From positions 31,631 through 95,630 of the forward strand of contig NZ_JAIZDB010000013.1 in assembly GCF_029533155.1 (NCBI RefSeq): a stretch of 64,000 nucleotides of DNA, written 5' to 3'. Under the pieces are notes generated by a model. That model was not told the origin of the DNA, did no database searches, and saw only the letters and a program-made list of their open reading frames with translations. This document shows, in pieces, positions 1-10,779 of this stretch. Source of the stretch: Psychrobacillus antarcticus (GTDB taxonomy: Bacteria; Bacillota; Bacilli; Bacillales_A; Planococcaceae). A program made the position numbers and the translations under genes. Every line of letters begins with the position of its first letter. The first letter of the stretch is position 1.

Positions 1-2
1 TT

Positions 3-845
3 CCAGTAACCAACTTGTTTCATAAAAAATTTAAGATCCCAGTATTTTTAAGTGTTTTACTAACCGTGATTTTAATATTATCTAGTTTTTTAGCCATAAT
101 ATATTTTTTAATACAGACATTGATTAATCTAATACCATTTCTACATGAACATGTTGTTCTGTTACCTGTAATGGAGTTACAAAATAATCCTATTTTTATG
201 CTGTTTGAAGGAAAGTTTCAAACAATATTAAACAAACTATTAAATGATCTATTATTAAACGTAACGCATATACCCTCTTATTTTTTTGAGCTATTCTTAT
301 TTGGTATTGGACTATTTTTTTCCTTGATCGAATCTGTAAAAGACCGAGAATGGTTTCTAGTTTACTTTCCTAAAAAAATGCGAATCCTTTGCCATAGAGC
401 ATTGCTGAAATCATCCACAATAGTAAATCAATTTATACATGTAGAGTTGAAGTTATTTATTTTAACATTCATCTTAATTTCTATAGGTTTCACCGTATTA
501 GGGTTACATAATCCCATTAAATATGCGTTTCTAATTTCTTTAGTGGATAGTGTTCCTTTTTTAGGTACAGGCTTAATACTTATTCCTTTAAGTATTTACT
601 TTTATTTGATGGAAATGCCTTTGGTAGGTACAATTATCTTACTCTTGTACTTGTTTGTTCAGTTAACAAGACATATCGTCGAATCTGTACTTTGGTCATC
701 CACGTCACAAATAAAGGCTGTCCACGTCTTTTATTTGAGCGCGGCAGCCATTTTAATCTTTGGATTTATAGGAATCTTGTTTAGTCCATTTATTTATCTA
801 TTTGCACATAAATGGGAGAGCTTTACGAAGACTTCATCACAATAA
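3..845 (+). CDS. ytvI: Sporulation membrane protein YtvI, AI-2E transporter family (5' end outside window)
   Basis: The reading frame is open to the first bases of the window, so the N-terminus is missing; about 280 residues are present against roughly 370 in B. subtilis YtvI. The protein is highly hydrophobic, with several membrane segments (near residues 10-40, 95-110, 150-200 and 205-265 of the visible part) and the internal layout of the AI-2E/YdiK permease family. It should sit in the cytoplasmic membrane; YtvI is expressed in sporulation but its substrate is unknown. The last 23 bases overlap the 3' end of fxsA on the other strand, so the two genes are tail to tail. The neighbour and hydrophobic pattern support the name; the family is more certain than the role. 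Confidence 0.8.
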   Translation, partial: PVTNLFHKKFKIPVFLSVLLTVILILSSFLAIIYFLIQTLINLIPFLHEHVVLLPVMELQNNPIFMLFEGKFQTILNKLLNDLLLNVTHIPSYFFELFLFGIGLFFSLIESVKDREWFLVYFPKKMRILCHRALLKSSTIVNQFIHVELKLFILTFILISIGFTVLGLHNPIKYAFLISLVDSVPFLGTGLILIPLSIYFYLMEMPLVGTIILLLYLFVQLTRHIVESVLWSSTSQIKAVHVFYLSAAAILIFGFIGILFSPFIYLFAHKWESFTKTSSQ

Positions 846-1218
846 CTTGACCACTTTTCATCTTCTTGCGTATCCATCTATAAACAAGCGGTTTAAATAA
901 ATTACGAGTTGGGGCAAATAAAAGCATGAAGCCAATTATATCGGAGATGAATCCAGGTAGTACAACTAAAATAGCTCCGACAAATATACTAATTCCATTT
1001 ATCGCTGCTTCTCCAGGTGCTTGATAGTTTTTGACACTATCTGATACTTCTCTAAATGCTTTTAGGCCTTGTCTTTTTGCAACATACCCTCCAATTATAC
1101 CACTTGCGATGATTAACATAAATGTGTATCCCGCTCCGATGGTTTTACCTGAGAGGATAAGAATATATAATTCAATGGCTGGGATTAAAATAAACAAACC
1201 AATAATCCATTTCATCAT
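823..1218 (-). CDS. fxsA: FxsA family membrane protein
   Basis: A 131-residue membrane protein with an N-terminal hydrophobic segment, a second around residues 27-45 and a third around 75-100, followed by a basic tail. This matches the FxsA family, named for E. coli FxsA, which reduces exclusion of phage T7 by the F plasmid. Its normal role in Bacillales is not known. Two adjacent Met codons could start it (1218 or 1215); the Shine-Dalgarno-like GGAAGGTGA lies very close to the first and fits the second slightly better. It lies just after the pyk terminator, so it may be weakly cotranscribed with pyk or have its own promoter. Its 3' end overlaps ytvI. Confidence 0.85.
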   Translation of the reverse strand: MMKWIIGLFILIPAIELYILILSGKTIGAGYTFMLIIASGIIGGYVAKRQGLKAFREVSDSVKNYQAPGEAAINGISIFVGAILVVLPGFISDIIGFMLLFAPTRNLFKPLVYRWIRKKMKSGQVIVMKSS

Positions 1219-1237
1219 TTCACCTTCCTATTAGAAA

Positions 1238-1262
1238 AGCCTCACCTTTTAGGGCGAGGCAT
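1238..1262 (-). terminator. Intrinsic terminator after pyk
   Basis: On the minus strand GCCTCGCC and GGTGAGGC form an 8-bp stem (one G-T pair) with a short loop, followed by a short T run, immediately downstream of the pyk stop codon. Confidence 0.75.
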
Positions 1263-1266
1263 ATTA

Positions 1267-3027
1267 TTAAATTATTTTAGCGTGACCATGATAGATAAAA
1301 CCACTTACAGCATCTATCGTTATTTCTTGTCCATTTTTTATCAGCGTTGTTGCATCAGTAACTCCTACAATTACCGGAACACCTAAGCTAAGCCCAACAA
1401 CTGCGGCATGGCTAGTTAAACCACCCTCTTCGGTGATTAAACCTTTACATTTTTCAATACTTGGAACCATATCACGGTCAGATCCTAATGTCACAATAAT
1501 ACTATCTGTTGTATCTTGTCCGATCAGTTCTTCCGCGTTATTTACAACTATTGCTTTTCCGACAGCAGTGCTTTTGCCAATACCTTGTCCTTTTGCAACT
1601 ATGTCCCCAATAATATGAACCTTCATCAAATTTGTTGTACCAGCTTCTCCAACTGGTACACCAGCCGTAATTACTACTAAATCGCCATGGCTAACATACT
1701 GATGAAGAATACTTTCTTCTACTGCATCCTCTAAAATCTCATCTGTAGAATAAGCTTTTTTTCCAACAATCGGATATACTCCCCAAACTAACGTAAGTTT
1801 TCTAGATGGAGTAACTGATGAAGTAACCGCAATGATTGGAACACCGGGTCTAAATTTAGCTATCATTTTTGCTGTATATCCACTTTCAGTTGGTGCAATA
1901 ACTGCTTTTACCTTTAGGTTAATCGCTGTGTGTGCAACCGCCTGACCAATAGCATCTGTTAGGTTTACTTCACGTGCTTTACTAATTTTCGTTACATTTC
2001 CACGATAATCTACTGCATTTTCTGTACGACGAGCTATTTTATCCATCGTTTGAACAGCCTCTAATGGATAAAGCCCTGCTGCTGTCTCTCCAGAAAGCAT
2101 AATGGCATCTGTTCCATCAAAGATAGCATTTGCGACATCACTCGCTTCTGCGCGAGTAGGTCTAGGGTTACGTTGCATAGAATCGAGCATTTGAGTTGCT
2201 GTAATAACAGGTTTTCCAGCTTCGTTACATTTTGTTATTAGTTTCTTTTGAACTAAAGGAACTTCTTCAGCTGGAATTTCTACACCTAAATCTCCCCTTG
2301 CAACCATTAAACCGTCAGATACTTGAATAATTTCATCAATATTATCTACGCCTTCTTGGTTTTCGATCTTAGGAATAATTTGAATATGTGCGCCATTGTT
2401 TCCTTCAAGTAGTTTACGGATTTCTAACACATCTGTTGCGCGACGAACGAAAGAAGCAGCAACAAAATCTACATCCTGCTCAATGCCGAAAAGGATATCC
2501 TCAGCATCTTTTTCTGTCATGCCAGGTAATTGCACCGATACACCAGGCACATTTACACCTTTATTATTTTTTAACGTTCCTGCATTTTGAATATACGTGG
2601 AAATAATTCCATTTTCTTTATCAATACTTTTTACGACTAATTCAATAAGTCCATCATCCAATAGAATGATCGAGCCTTCTTGAACATCCTCGATTAATTT
2701 ATCATAAGAAATAGAGAAGCGTTCTAAAGTTCCTAACACTTCTTTCATCGAAATTTCAATTTTTTGGCCAGACTGAAGCTCAATCGCATCATTTTCCATT
2801 TTATGTGTGCGAATTTCCGGTCCTTTTGTATCCAATAAAATCCCTACTATTTTACCTAATTTCTTGGAAACTTTACGAATTGTTTGAATTCTAGCTGAAT
2901 GTTCTTCGTGATTACCATGTGAGAAATTCAATCTAGCAACATTCATACCGGCATTTATTAATTTCTCTAACATTTCTTCAGATTCACTTGCAGGTCCAAT
3001 TGTACAAACTATTTTAGTTTTTCTCAT
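1267..3027 (-). CDS. pyk: Pyruvate kinase with C-terminal PEP-utiliser domain
   Basis: Converts phosphoenolpyruvate and ADP to pyruvate and ATP in glycolysis; cytosolic tetramer. The ATG at 3027 is chosen because it gives the family start [12 protein letters not shown] and has AAAGGA seven bases upstream; the longer frame has no homology. The 586 residues match the long Bacillus/Geobacillus form. It has the TIM barrel with the effector and substrate motifs (TKGPEIRT, then [12 protein letters not shown] and the ATQMLDSM region), and a C-terminal extension with TSHAAVVG near residue 537, the phosphohistidine-type domain found in Bacillales PykA. It lies 37 bp after pfkA, a standard pfkA-pyk operon. 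Confidence 0.98.
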   Translation of the reverse strand: MRKTKIVCTIGPASESEEMLEKLINAGMNVARLNFSHGNHEEHSARIQTIRKVSKKLGKIVGILLDTKGPEIRTHKMENDAIELQSGQKIEISMKEVLGTLERFSISYDKLIEDVQEGSIILLDDGLIELVVKSIDKENGIISTYIQNAGTLKNNKGVNVPGVSVQLPGMTEKDAEDILFGIEQDVDFVAASFVRRATDVLEIRKLLEGNNGAHIQIIPKIENQEGVDNIDEIIQVSDGLMVARGDLGVEIPAEEVPLVQKKLITKCNEAGKPVITATQMLDSMQRNPRPTRAEASDVANAIFDGTDAIMLSGETAAGLYPLEAVQTMDKIARRTENAVDYRGNVTKISKAREVNLTDAIGQAVAHTAINLKVKAVIAPTESGYTAKMIAKFRPGVPIIAVTSSVTPSRKLTLVWGVYPIVGKKAYSTDEILEDAVEESILHQYVSHGDLVVITAGVPVGEAGTTNLMKVHIIGDIVAKGQGIGKSTAVGKAIVVNNAEELIGQDTTDSIIVTLGSDRDMVPSIEKCKGLITEEGGLTSHAAVVGLSLGVPVIVGVTDATTLIKNGQEITIDAVSGFIYHGHAKII

Positions 3028-3064
3028 AGTACAGTCCTTTCTATAATGGGGTGATATTACCACA

Positions 3065-4024
<960 letters not shown>

Positions 4025-4080
4025 CTATTTCCCTCCATACTATGAATTTCATAATATAAGCTTAACATGAAATGAATTTA

Positions 4081-4106
4081 AAAAAAACGCGCCTTTTTCG
4101 ACGCAT
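4081..4106 (-). terminator. Intrinsic terminator between accA and pfkA
   Basis: Minus-strand ATGCGTC / GGCGCGT stem (two G-T pairs) with an A-rich loop and a run of eight T, directly after the accA stop. Confidence 0.7.
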
Positions 4107-4107
4107 T

Positions 4108-5061
4108 TTATTCTTTAAATTCCCCTATATTTTTAAATTTAACATATCGATTTTCAATAAGTTCTTCTGGAGTTAAATTCTCTAATTCCTTTAATGAAGT
4201 AATGAGCGTTTCCTTCAAATACATAGCCTGTGCCTCTATGTTTTTATGTGCTCCTCCATGAACTTCTGTAATGACAGTATCAATGATCTCCATTTTCTTT
4301 AAATCTGGAGCAGTAATTTTCATGGCTTCTGCAGCTTGTTTCGCCAAAGATGCATCCTTCCACAGAATAGATGCTGCCCCTTCAGGTGAAATAACGGAGT
4401 ACGTAGAGTTTTCTAACATATGAATATGATTAGCTACTCCTAATGCTAATGCTCCTCCACTTCCACCTTCTCCAATAACAACACTTATAACCGGCACTTT
4501 CAACCCAGCCATTTCTACCAAATTTCTAGCTATAGCTTCACTTTGGCCACGTTCCTCGGCTGCTTTTCCTGGATACGCACCTTTTGTGTCAATCATACAA
4601 ATAATAGGTCTATTAAACTTTTCTGCTTGTTTCATTAATCGCAATGCTTTTCGATAACCTTCTGGATGAGGCATACCAAAATTACGTTTAATATTCTCTT
4701 TTGTATCTACCCCTCGTTGATGGCCAATAATGGTTATTGGTTTTCCTTCAAACAAAGCTATTCCACCTATAATCGCCGCATCGTCTCCATAAAGTCTATC
4801 TCCATGAAGTTCAATAAACTCTGTACATAATAATTGAATATAATCTCTCGTAGTGGGACGACTAGGATGACGAGCGACCTGAACACGGTCCCAAGGTTCC
4901 ATATTTTCGTATATTTCTTGCTCTAATTTCTCTAGTCTTGCTTCTAGATTAACGATTTCTACGGACATATCTACGTCTGCATTTATCGTATACTCTTTCA
5001 ACTCTTCTATTTTTGTTTTTAATTGTACAATTGGTTCTTCAAAAGGTAGTAATTTTACCAT
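4108..5061 (-). CDS. accA: Acetyl-CoA carboxylase carboxyltransferase subunit alpha
   Basis: With AccD it transfers carboxyl from carboxybiotin to acetyl-CoA, giving malonyl-CoA for fatty-acid synthesis. The 317-residue protein has the N-terminal helical segment (about 5-55), then the crotonase-like carboxyltransferase fold with the glycine-rich [12 protein letters not shown] near residue 200 and the downstream [12 protein letters not shown]. The start overlaps the accD stop by 7 bp, so translation is coupled, consistent with an equimolar heterotetramer. The operon is headed by a GntR-type regulator. Confidence 0.98.
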   Translation of the reverse strand: MVKLLPFEEPIVQLKTKIEELKEYTINADVDMSVEIVNLEARLEKLEQEIYENMEPWDRVQVARHPSRPTTRDYIQLLCTEFIELHGDRLYGDDAAIIGGIALFEGKPITIIGHQRGVDTKENIKRNFGMPHPEGYRKALRLMKQAEKFNRPIICMIDTKGAYPGKAAEERGQSEAIARNLVEMAGLKVPVISVVIGEGGSGGALALGVANHIHMLENSTYSVISPEGAASILWKDASLAKQAAEAMKITAPDLKKMEIIDTVITEVHGGAHKNIEAQAMYLKETLITSLKELENLTPEELIENRYVKFKNIGEFKE

Positions 5062-5927
5062 TTTGTTACCTCCTTAGCCATATGAAGATGAACGATGGAA
5101 GCTACTTTTTCTCGCATTTCTTTGCGATGAATAATGGCATCGAGCTGACCATGATTCAATAAAAACTCAGCCGTTTGAAAATCTTCTGGAAGTTTTTCTC
5201 GTACTGTCTGTTCAATAACTCGTCTACCAGCAAAACCAATCAAAGCTTTAGGTTCCGCAATATTAATATCGCCTACCGATGCAAAGCTCGCAGAAACTCC
5301 ACCCGTCGTGGGATGCGTAAGAATGGAAATATATAATTGACCATGATCACTATGTCTTCTTAAAGCAACAGACGTTTTAGCCATTTGCATTAAAGAAAGA
5401 ACGCCTTCTTGCATTCTTGCTCCACCACTTGCAGTGAAAATAATAAAAGGAATTTTAAGATCTGTCGCCTTTTCAATAGCTCTCGTAATTTTCTCGCCTA
5501 CTACTGAGCCCATCGATCCCATTCGAAAATGTGAGTCCATAATTGCTATTGCGACTTGTTGACCATCTAGCTTTCCAATTCCAGTAAGAACAGCTTCGTT
5601 CAGTCCTGTTTTTTTTGCGTCTGCCTTTATCTTTTCCGTATAACTTGGAAAATTCAATGGATTTACTGTTTCTAAATGATCATCCATTGACACAAACGAA
5701 TTTCCATCAAGAAATATTTCTACACGCTCCCAGGCTGTCATTTTCATATGATGATCACATGTAGGACAAACCTTTAAATTCTTCATCAAATTTTTTGTAA
5801 ATACATTTTTTCTACATTCAGGACATTTCATCATAATGCCTTCAGGTACATCATTTTTTGCTTTTTCAGTTGGTATGGTGGCATACTTTTTCTTTTGATT
5901 TTTTCTAAATATATCTTTAATGCTCAT
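5055..5927 (-). CDS. accD: Acetyl-CoA carboxylase carboxyltransferase subunit beta
   Basis: Beta partner of AccA in malonyl-CoA formation. The 290-residue protein has the N-terminal zinc ribbon (CPECRKN and CPTCDHH, around residues 35-60), which in E. coli binds nucleic acid, then the carboxyltransferase core with [10 protein letters not shown] and [11 protein letters not shown]. The start codon follows the stop of the GntR gene with no gap and is preceded by GGGAG. It overlaps accA by 7 bp. Confidence 0.98.
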   Translation of the reverse strand: MSIKDIFRKNQKKKYATIPTEKAKNDVPEGIMMKCPECRKNVFTKNLMKNLKVCPTCDHHMKMTAWERVEIFLDGNSFVSMDDHLETVNPLNFPSYTEKIKADAKKTGLNEAVLTGIGKLDGQQVAIAIMDSHFRMGSMGSVVGEKITRAIEKATDLKIPFIIFTASGGARMQEGVLSLMQMAKTSVALRRHSDHGQLYISILTHPTTGGVSASFASVGDINIAEPKALIGFAGRRVIEQTVREKLPEDFQTAEFLLNHGQLDAIIHRKEMREKVASIVHLHMAKEVTKW

Positions 5928-6572
5928 TTATACATCTCCCCTATTAATTAACAAAAGCCATTCATTATATAGAGAAATCGCTTGCTGTTCTTCTCCACTT
6001 TGTATAGCAGTTAGAAGCAGTATCCAAACGGACTTCTCTTCTAACTTTAAATTTTCTTGGTAAGGCTCCCCTGCAAACTGTTTTAATAAAAACCATATTT
6101 TTAAACTTAATCGATTATCGGATATGATAATAATTTCTCGGATTATATCTTCTCGAATTATTTCTTCTTCTATAATTTTTTCTTTAAAAGCGTCCCATAT
6201 ATGTAGTGCATTAAGTCTTTCTGACATACAAATTGTATGGATTGCATCCTTTTCTAATGCTTGCCTCGTTGTATGCACATCTTCCTTTGATTGAGCTTCT
6301 GTTAGGATAAATGTAGATAATAGCTCTACTAGCCTATGCTTTCTGTAATCCGATAGAAAAGTACCCTCTCCTCGGCGTGTTTCTATTAAACCGAGTAATT
6401 CTAAACTCCTAAGTGCTTCCCTAACAGTTGATCTCCCTACTTGAAGTCGCTCTGCTAGCTCCCTTTCAGAAGGTAACTTACCGCCAACAGTAATATTTTC
6501 TTCCGCAATTAGCTGTCTCAACTGCTTTACTATTTCTACAAACATTTTTTTAGGGTTGTTCGTTGAGTTCAT
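5928..6572 (-). CDS. GntR/FadR-family transcriptional regulator heading the accDA operon
   Basis: A 214-residue regulator. Residues 8-75 form the GntR winged helix-turn-helix, with the signature GKLPSERELAERLQVGRSTV. The C-terminal part is helical, of the FCD (FadR C-terminal) type, but short and poorly conserved, so the ligand cannot be read. It abuts accD with no gap and is very likely cotranscribed with accDA, which suggests control of fatty-acid synthesis or autoregulation. A perfect TGGT-N3-ACCA palindrome at 6600-6614 overlaps the predicted transcription start. Some Bacilli annotate this gene as FadR; that function is inference. Confidence 0.9.
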   Translation of the reverse strand: MNSTNNPKKMFVEIVKQLRQLIAEENITVGGKLPSERELAERLQVGRSTVREALRSLELLGLIETRRGEGTFLSDYRKHRLVELLSTFILTEAQSKEDVHTTRQALEKDAIHTICMSERLNALHIWDAFKEKIIEEEIIREDIIREIIIISDNRLSLKIWFLLKQFAGEPYQENLKLEEKSVWILLLTAIQSGEEQQAISLYNEWLLLINRGDV

Positions 6573-6599
6573 TTAGCCTCACTCTTCCATAAATTACAA

Positions 6600-6614
6600 A
6601 GTGGTCAGACCACT
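6600..6614. promoter_or_regulatory. GntR/FadR-type operator palindrome
   Basis: AGTGGTCAGACCACT is a perfect palindrome around a central base and fits the TGGT-N3-ACCA sites of FadR-subfamily GntR regulators. It begins about 10 bases downstream of the predicted -10 box of the fadR-accDA promoter, where a bound repressor would block initiation. Autoregulation is inferred. Confidence 0.75.
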
Positions 6615-6617
6615 CAT

Positions 6618-6655
6618 AACTAATAGCATACAAAAGATTTGGGCATACGTAAAGA
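6618..6655 (-). promoter_or_regulatory. Predicted promoter of the fadR-accD-accA operon
   Basis: On the minus strand TTTACG and TATGCT are separated by 17 bases, each matching four of six consensus bases, just downstream of the dnaE terminator and just upstream of the operator palindrome. Position and spacing support it; the boxes are imperfect. Confidence 0.5.
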
Positions 6656-6682
6656 AAAAACTGCATATTTTATACGCAGTTT
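6654..6682 (-). terminator. dnaE terminator
   Basis: On the minus strand AACTGCGTAT and ATATGCAGTT pair across an AAA loop, followed by TTTTTTCTT. The 5' arm begins in the dnaE stop codon. Confidence 0.8.
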
Positions 6683-9600
6683 ACTTTTCCATAAATTTAG
6701 TAATAATTTGGGAGCGTCCATTTCTAAGTTCTGACTTTCCAGTGATAACAAGCATTTCCTGCTCTTTTAATAATGTATTGAATTTTGCATATTCCTCTGG
6801 AAAGAGTGTTACTGATAAGCTACCAGTGTCGTCCTGTACAGTTAGGAAAGCCATGGCTTCTCCTTTTTTAGTACGAATTCTTTTGATTTCCTGTATTAGT
6901 CCAACTATTTTCACAGGCATATCTGTTGTTGTCTGCAAAATATCCCAAATATTAATAATTTTATCGGTCAACAATTTCTTTTTAGATACTGTAGGATGCT
7001 CTGAAAAGTATTGACCTAAAACTTCTTTTTCAAATTGCAGCTTTATCATAATTGGCAGTGGATCTGATTTTATATACTTAGACTTACCAAAATGAGAAGA
7101 GTCTCCACCAAATAAGTCGGATTCTTCTGTAGGACTTATCAATTCAGCGTATTTAACAGCTGCATCTAAAGTACTCAACAGAGTAGATCTGTCGAGTCCA
7201 AATTCATCTAGAGCACCTGATTTGATCAATGGCTCTACGTTTTTTCTCGTAAAATGAACCGCTGACAAATCGGAGGCCAGTTCAAAAATGTCCTCCCATT
7301 TGTTTTCTCTTTCCATACGTTTCTGTAATAGTTTTTGTATAAAATTATGGGAAACTCCTTTGATACCCTGCAGCCCGAACCGCACCCCACCTTTTTCTAC
7401 GGTAAAGAAGCGTTGACTACTAAAAATGGATGGAGCGAGAATCACCATTTCTCTTTGTCTCATTTCCATCATTAGGTCATTTATCTTTGCCTGGTTTCCT
7501 GTAGCTGTACTCAGTAGTGCACTATAAAAAGCTACTGGGAAATGTGTTTTTAAATACGCCATTTGAAAAGAAATAACACTATAGGCTACCGCATGGCTTT
7601 TTGGAAATCCATAGTCAGCAAATCGGACGATTAAATCATAAACTGCATTTGCTGACTGGTCCGAATGCCCCTCTTGAATAGCTTTTTGAACAAAATGGAC
7701 ACGTTCATTTTGTAATACTTCTCGATTTTTTTTGCTCACAGCCCTACGTAGTAAATCGGCTTCCCCAAATGTAAAACCAGCCATTTTAGAGGCAATTTGC
7801 ATAATTTGCTCCTGATAGACAATAATTCCATAGGTTTCTTTTAAAATCGGCTCTAATATGGGATGTTCATAGGTTACCGGTGCATGACCTGCTTTTCTCT
7901 TTGCGTATAAAGGTATGCTATCCATCGGGCCTGGGCGGAATAATGCATTTACCGCAACTACATCTTCAAATTTAGTTGGATTGATTTGTTTAAGGGCTTG
8001 ACGCATTCCGGCTGATTCCAGTTGAAATACTCCTGTAGTATCTCCTTGCTGTAATAGCTGAAAGGTCAGTTCATCATGGAGCGGAATTTCCGTTAACGTA
8101 AATGGGTTTGATTGCTTAAAATTAATGATTTTCAAAATTCTTTCAATAATCGTCAAATTTCGCAAACCTAAAAAATCCATTTTAAGTAATCCTACTTGTT
8201 CTACTTCCTTCATCGGCCATTGCGTTAAATAGATATCCTCATGCCCACTTTGAATAGGTATAACATCCACTAAAGGAATTGGTGATAACACTACACCTGC
8301 TGCGTGAGTAGAAGCGTTCCTTGGTAACCCCTCTAGAGCAAGAGCAACTTGAAACCATTTTTTTCGGATGTCTTCTGTTTGTATAAACTCACGCAATTTC
8401 TCAGACATCGTATAAGCCTCTTTTAACGTAATTCCAGGCTTAGTAGGAATAAAAGAAGAAATAGCTTCCAAAGTGGTCGATTCAAATCCAAACACTCTAG
8501 CAACTTCTCTCGCTGCAGCTTTAGCTGATAATGTACCAAACGTTATAATTTGAGAAACATAGTTCTGACCGTACTTTTTTACAACATATTGAATAACTTC
8601 CATCCTTCTCGAATCGGCAAAATCAATATCAATATCCGGCATCGTAATACGTTCTGGATTTAAAAATCGCTCAAATAGTAAACCGTAACGAAGAGGATCC
8701 ACGTCGGTAATATACAAAGAAAATGCTACTAAGGAACTGGCAGAGGATCCACGACCCGGACCCGTTAATATATGTTGTTGTTTAGAGAAGTTCATAAAAT
8801 CCTGAACGATTAAAAAATAGTCCTCATAGTTCATTTTGTTAATAATGGACAACTCATAATTTAGGCGGTCTATATATGACTTCGTAACGTCCTTTATCCG
8901 TTTACGCAGTCCATCCTCACAAAGTTCTCTTAAGAAATCCTTCGAATTCTTCTTTTCGGGCAATGGATATTTAGGCATAATAGAAGCTGTTTTTTCAATG
9001 GTAACGTTACAGCTATTTAGCATCTGCTCTGCCTGATCAATCCATGTTGGAACATCAGCAAACCATTCACTCCACTCTTCCTTAGAAAGTACGTGAAGGG
9101 AATTGGTAGAAGGTTTTAAGCGAGCGTGATCAGTCATTTTTAGAGATTGATCCATCGCGTTTAATACTTCATATGCGAAAGCATCCTCTTTTTCTATGTA
9201 TCGACTCATATGGAACGCAGTAATTGGTATGGATAACTGCTCACCCAACTGGATAATCATTTCTTCATGCGCTAATTTTTCCCCATTTGGTCGTTCCATT
9301 GCTAGGTAGAAATGAACAGTCCCAAAAATCATTTGTAATTCGGTAAGCATCTCTTGGGAAGTAGAAGACCCTCCTTTATAAACAGCGATTAATCCTTTTT
9401 TATATGCTTCTAGCCATCTTTTGGGTAGCACTGTAATATCTCTTGTCTCCATACTGCTCGATATTTTCAACAAATTTTCATATCCATTATGATCTTTCGC
9501 ATATAGCACAAGACCTACAATATGTGAATCTAATTGAACATTTACAGTGAGCCCTAGGACAGGTTTAATCTGTTGCTCTTGTAATGCATGCCAAAAAGGC

Positions 9601-9740
9601 AGTAATCCATACAATCTACTATTTGTAATGGCAGCTGCCTTAGCATTATTTTGTTTTAATTTTTTCGTAAGTTGTTCTAATTGTATTGTGCTTTTCAGCA
9701 TATCCGCCGATGTCACAATTTGTGGATATACTGTTTTCAT
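6681..9740 (-). CDS. dnaE: DNA polymerase III alpha subunit DnaE, shortened form
   Basis: The second replicative polymerase of Firmicutes, which extends primers on the lagging strand alongside PolC. Core motifs are intact: GPGRGSSASSLVA and PDIDIDFADSRR (catalytic Asp) in the palm, HASTHAAGVVLS, RPGPMDSIPLY, and a C-terminal OB fold (about 935-1010). Two things are odd. The N-terminal PHP domain lacks the usual histidine-rich metal site: the first motif reads PQIVTSADML where B. subtilis has LQVHSGYSLL. The protein is 1019 residues against about 1115, ending straight after the OB fold. Start ATG at 9740 follows GAGGTG. It lies 14 bp after nrnA, and a terminator overlaps its stop. Confidence 0.95.
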   Translation of the reverse strand: MKTVYPQIVTSADMLKSTIQLEQLTKKLKQNNAKAAAITNSRLYGLLPFWHALQEQQIKPVLGLTVNVQLDSHIVGLVLYAKDHNGYENLLKISSSMETRDITVLPKRWLEAYKKGLIAVYKGGSSTSQEMLTELQMIFGTVHFYLAMERPNGEKLAHEEMIIQLGEQLSIPITAFHMSRYIEKEDAFAYEVLNAMDQSLKMTDHARLKPSTNSLHVLSKEEWSEWFADVPTWIDQAEQMLNSCNVTIEKTASIMPKYPLPEKKNSKDFLRELCEDGLRKRIKDVTKSYIDRLNYELSIINKMNYEDYFLIVQDFMNFSKQQHILTGPGRGSSASSLVAFSLYITDVDPLRYGLLFERFLNPERITMPDIDIDFADSRRMEVIQYVVKKYGQNYVSQIITFGTLSAKAAAREVARVFGFESTTLEAISSFIPTKPGITLKEAYTMSEKLREFIQTEDIRKKWFQVALALEGLPRNASTHAAGVVLSPIPLVDVIPIQSGHEDIYLTQWPMKEVEQVGLLKMDFLGLRNLTIIERILKIINFKQSNPFTLTEIPLHDELTFQLLQQGDTTGVFQLESAGMRQALKQINPTKFEDVVAVNALFRPGPMDSIPLYAKRKAGHAPVTYEHPILEPILKETYGIIVYQEQIMQIASKMAGFTFGEADLLRRAVSKKNREVLQNERVHFVQKAIQEGHSDQSANAVYDLIVRFADYGFPKSHAVAYSVISFQMAYLKTHFPVAFYSALLSTATGNQAKINDLMMEMRQREMVILAPSIFSSQRFFTVEKGGVRFGLQGIKGVSHNFIQKLLQKRMERENKWEDIFELASDLSAVHFTRKNVEPLIKSGALDEFGLDRSTLLSTLDAAVKYAELISPTEESDLFGGDSSHFGKSKYIKSDPLPIMIKLQFEKEVLGQYFSEHPTVSKKKLLTDKIINIWDILQTTTDMPVKIVGLIQEIKRIRTKKGEAMAFLTVQDDTGSLSVTLFPEEYAKFNTLLKEQEMLVITGKSELRNGRSQIITKFMEK

Positions 9741-9754
9741 GTTGACACCTCAAT

Positions 9755-10684
9755 TTAAAGCATTTTTAAATCTTCTATAACCAAATTCGATTCTTCCCAT
9801 GTCTTTACAGCAGCTCCTGAAGCAAGCGGATGTCCTCCTCCACCATACTTTTTGGCTATTTCATTAATAACAGGTCCTTTGGAACGAAGACGGACTCGAA
9901 TTTCTGAGGTGTCTTCTATAAAGAATACCCAGCATTTCATACCCTTCACATCAGCTAAGGCACTTACTAACAGAGAGGCTTCTGATTGATCTACTTTGTA
10001 CTTTTGTAGAATTTCTTTCGTAAGTTTAACATGACCTACACCAGTTTCATCCATCTCAAAGTTTTCATATATATAGCCTTTTAGCTGCAGGAGATTTCTT
10101 TCGACTTCATACATTCCATTAAATAACGCAGTACTATCAAAACCATATGTAAGCAACTCTCCTGCAAAGTCCATTGTCTGCTTCGTTGTACTTTGAAACA
10201 TAAATCTACCTGTGTCACCAACAATTCCTGCAAATAATAACCGAGCAATCGAAGCATTCATTTTCCACTGTTTATTTTTTTTTGCTTCCTTGAACAGCTC
10301 ACAGATCATTTCACTCACCGAACTAGCATCTGTATTTACCCAAAGTAAATCCCCATAAGCATCATCATTTGGATGATGATCTATTTTCACGACAAAACTT
10401 CCCAGTTTATAACGGGCATCATCAATTCTTTCTGTATTTGCTGTATCTGTAACAATGATCAAAGCATCTTGAAAGTCCTCATCGGAAACGTTGTCTGGAT
10501 GAGCTAGGAAGTTTAATGTATCATCATGTGTACCAGTTGCTAATACTTTCTTTGTTGGATAATTTAATGCTATAAGTTCTTTTAATCCTATTTGGGAACC
10601 ATATGCATCTGGATCTGGTCTAACGTGGCGATGCAGAATGATTTTGTCATACTTTTCGATTATGTCTATGATTTGTCTTTTCAT
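9755..10684 (-). CDS. nrnA: Bifunctional oligoribonuclease and pAp phosphatase NrnA
   Basis: Degrades RNA fragments of 2-5 nt and dephosphorylates 3'-phosphoadenosine 5'-phosphate. The 309 residues carry the DHH phosphoesterase core (RPDPDA at 22-27, VTDTANTE near 78-85, DHHP at 102-105, GDTGR) and the DHHA1 substrate-binding domain with GGGGHPLASGA near residue 285. All Mn2+-binding motifs are present. It precedes dnaE by 14 bp, the order also seen in B. subtilis, and the two are probably cotranscribed. Confidence 0.96.
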   Translation of the reverse strand: MKRQIIDIIEKYDKIILHRHVRPDPDAYGSQIGLKELIALNYPTKKVLATGTHDDTLNFLAHPDNVSDEDFQDALIIVTDTANTERIDDARYKLGSFVVKIDHHPNDDAYGDLLWVNTDASSVSEMICELFKEAKKNKQWKMNASIARLLFAGIVGDTGRFMFQSTTKQTMDFAGELLTYGFDSTALFNGMYEVERNLLQLKGYIYENFEMDETGVGHVKLTKEILQKYKVDQSEASLLVSALADVKGMKCWVFFIEDTSEIRVRLRSKGPVINEIAKKYGGGGHPLASGAAVKTWEESNLVIEDLKML

Positions 10685-10779
10685 CTAAAATTACCTCTCT
10701 TGTCTCGTTTTACTATTCGCATTTTTTATAATTTCCCTTTACAATAGATAGATAGCTAACATTTTATTGGAGGTTCATC

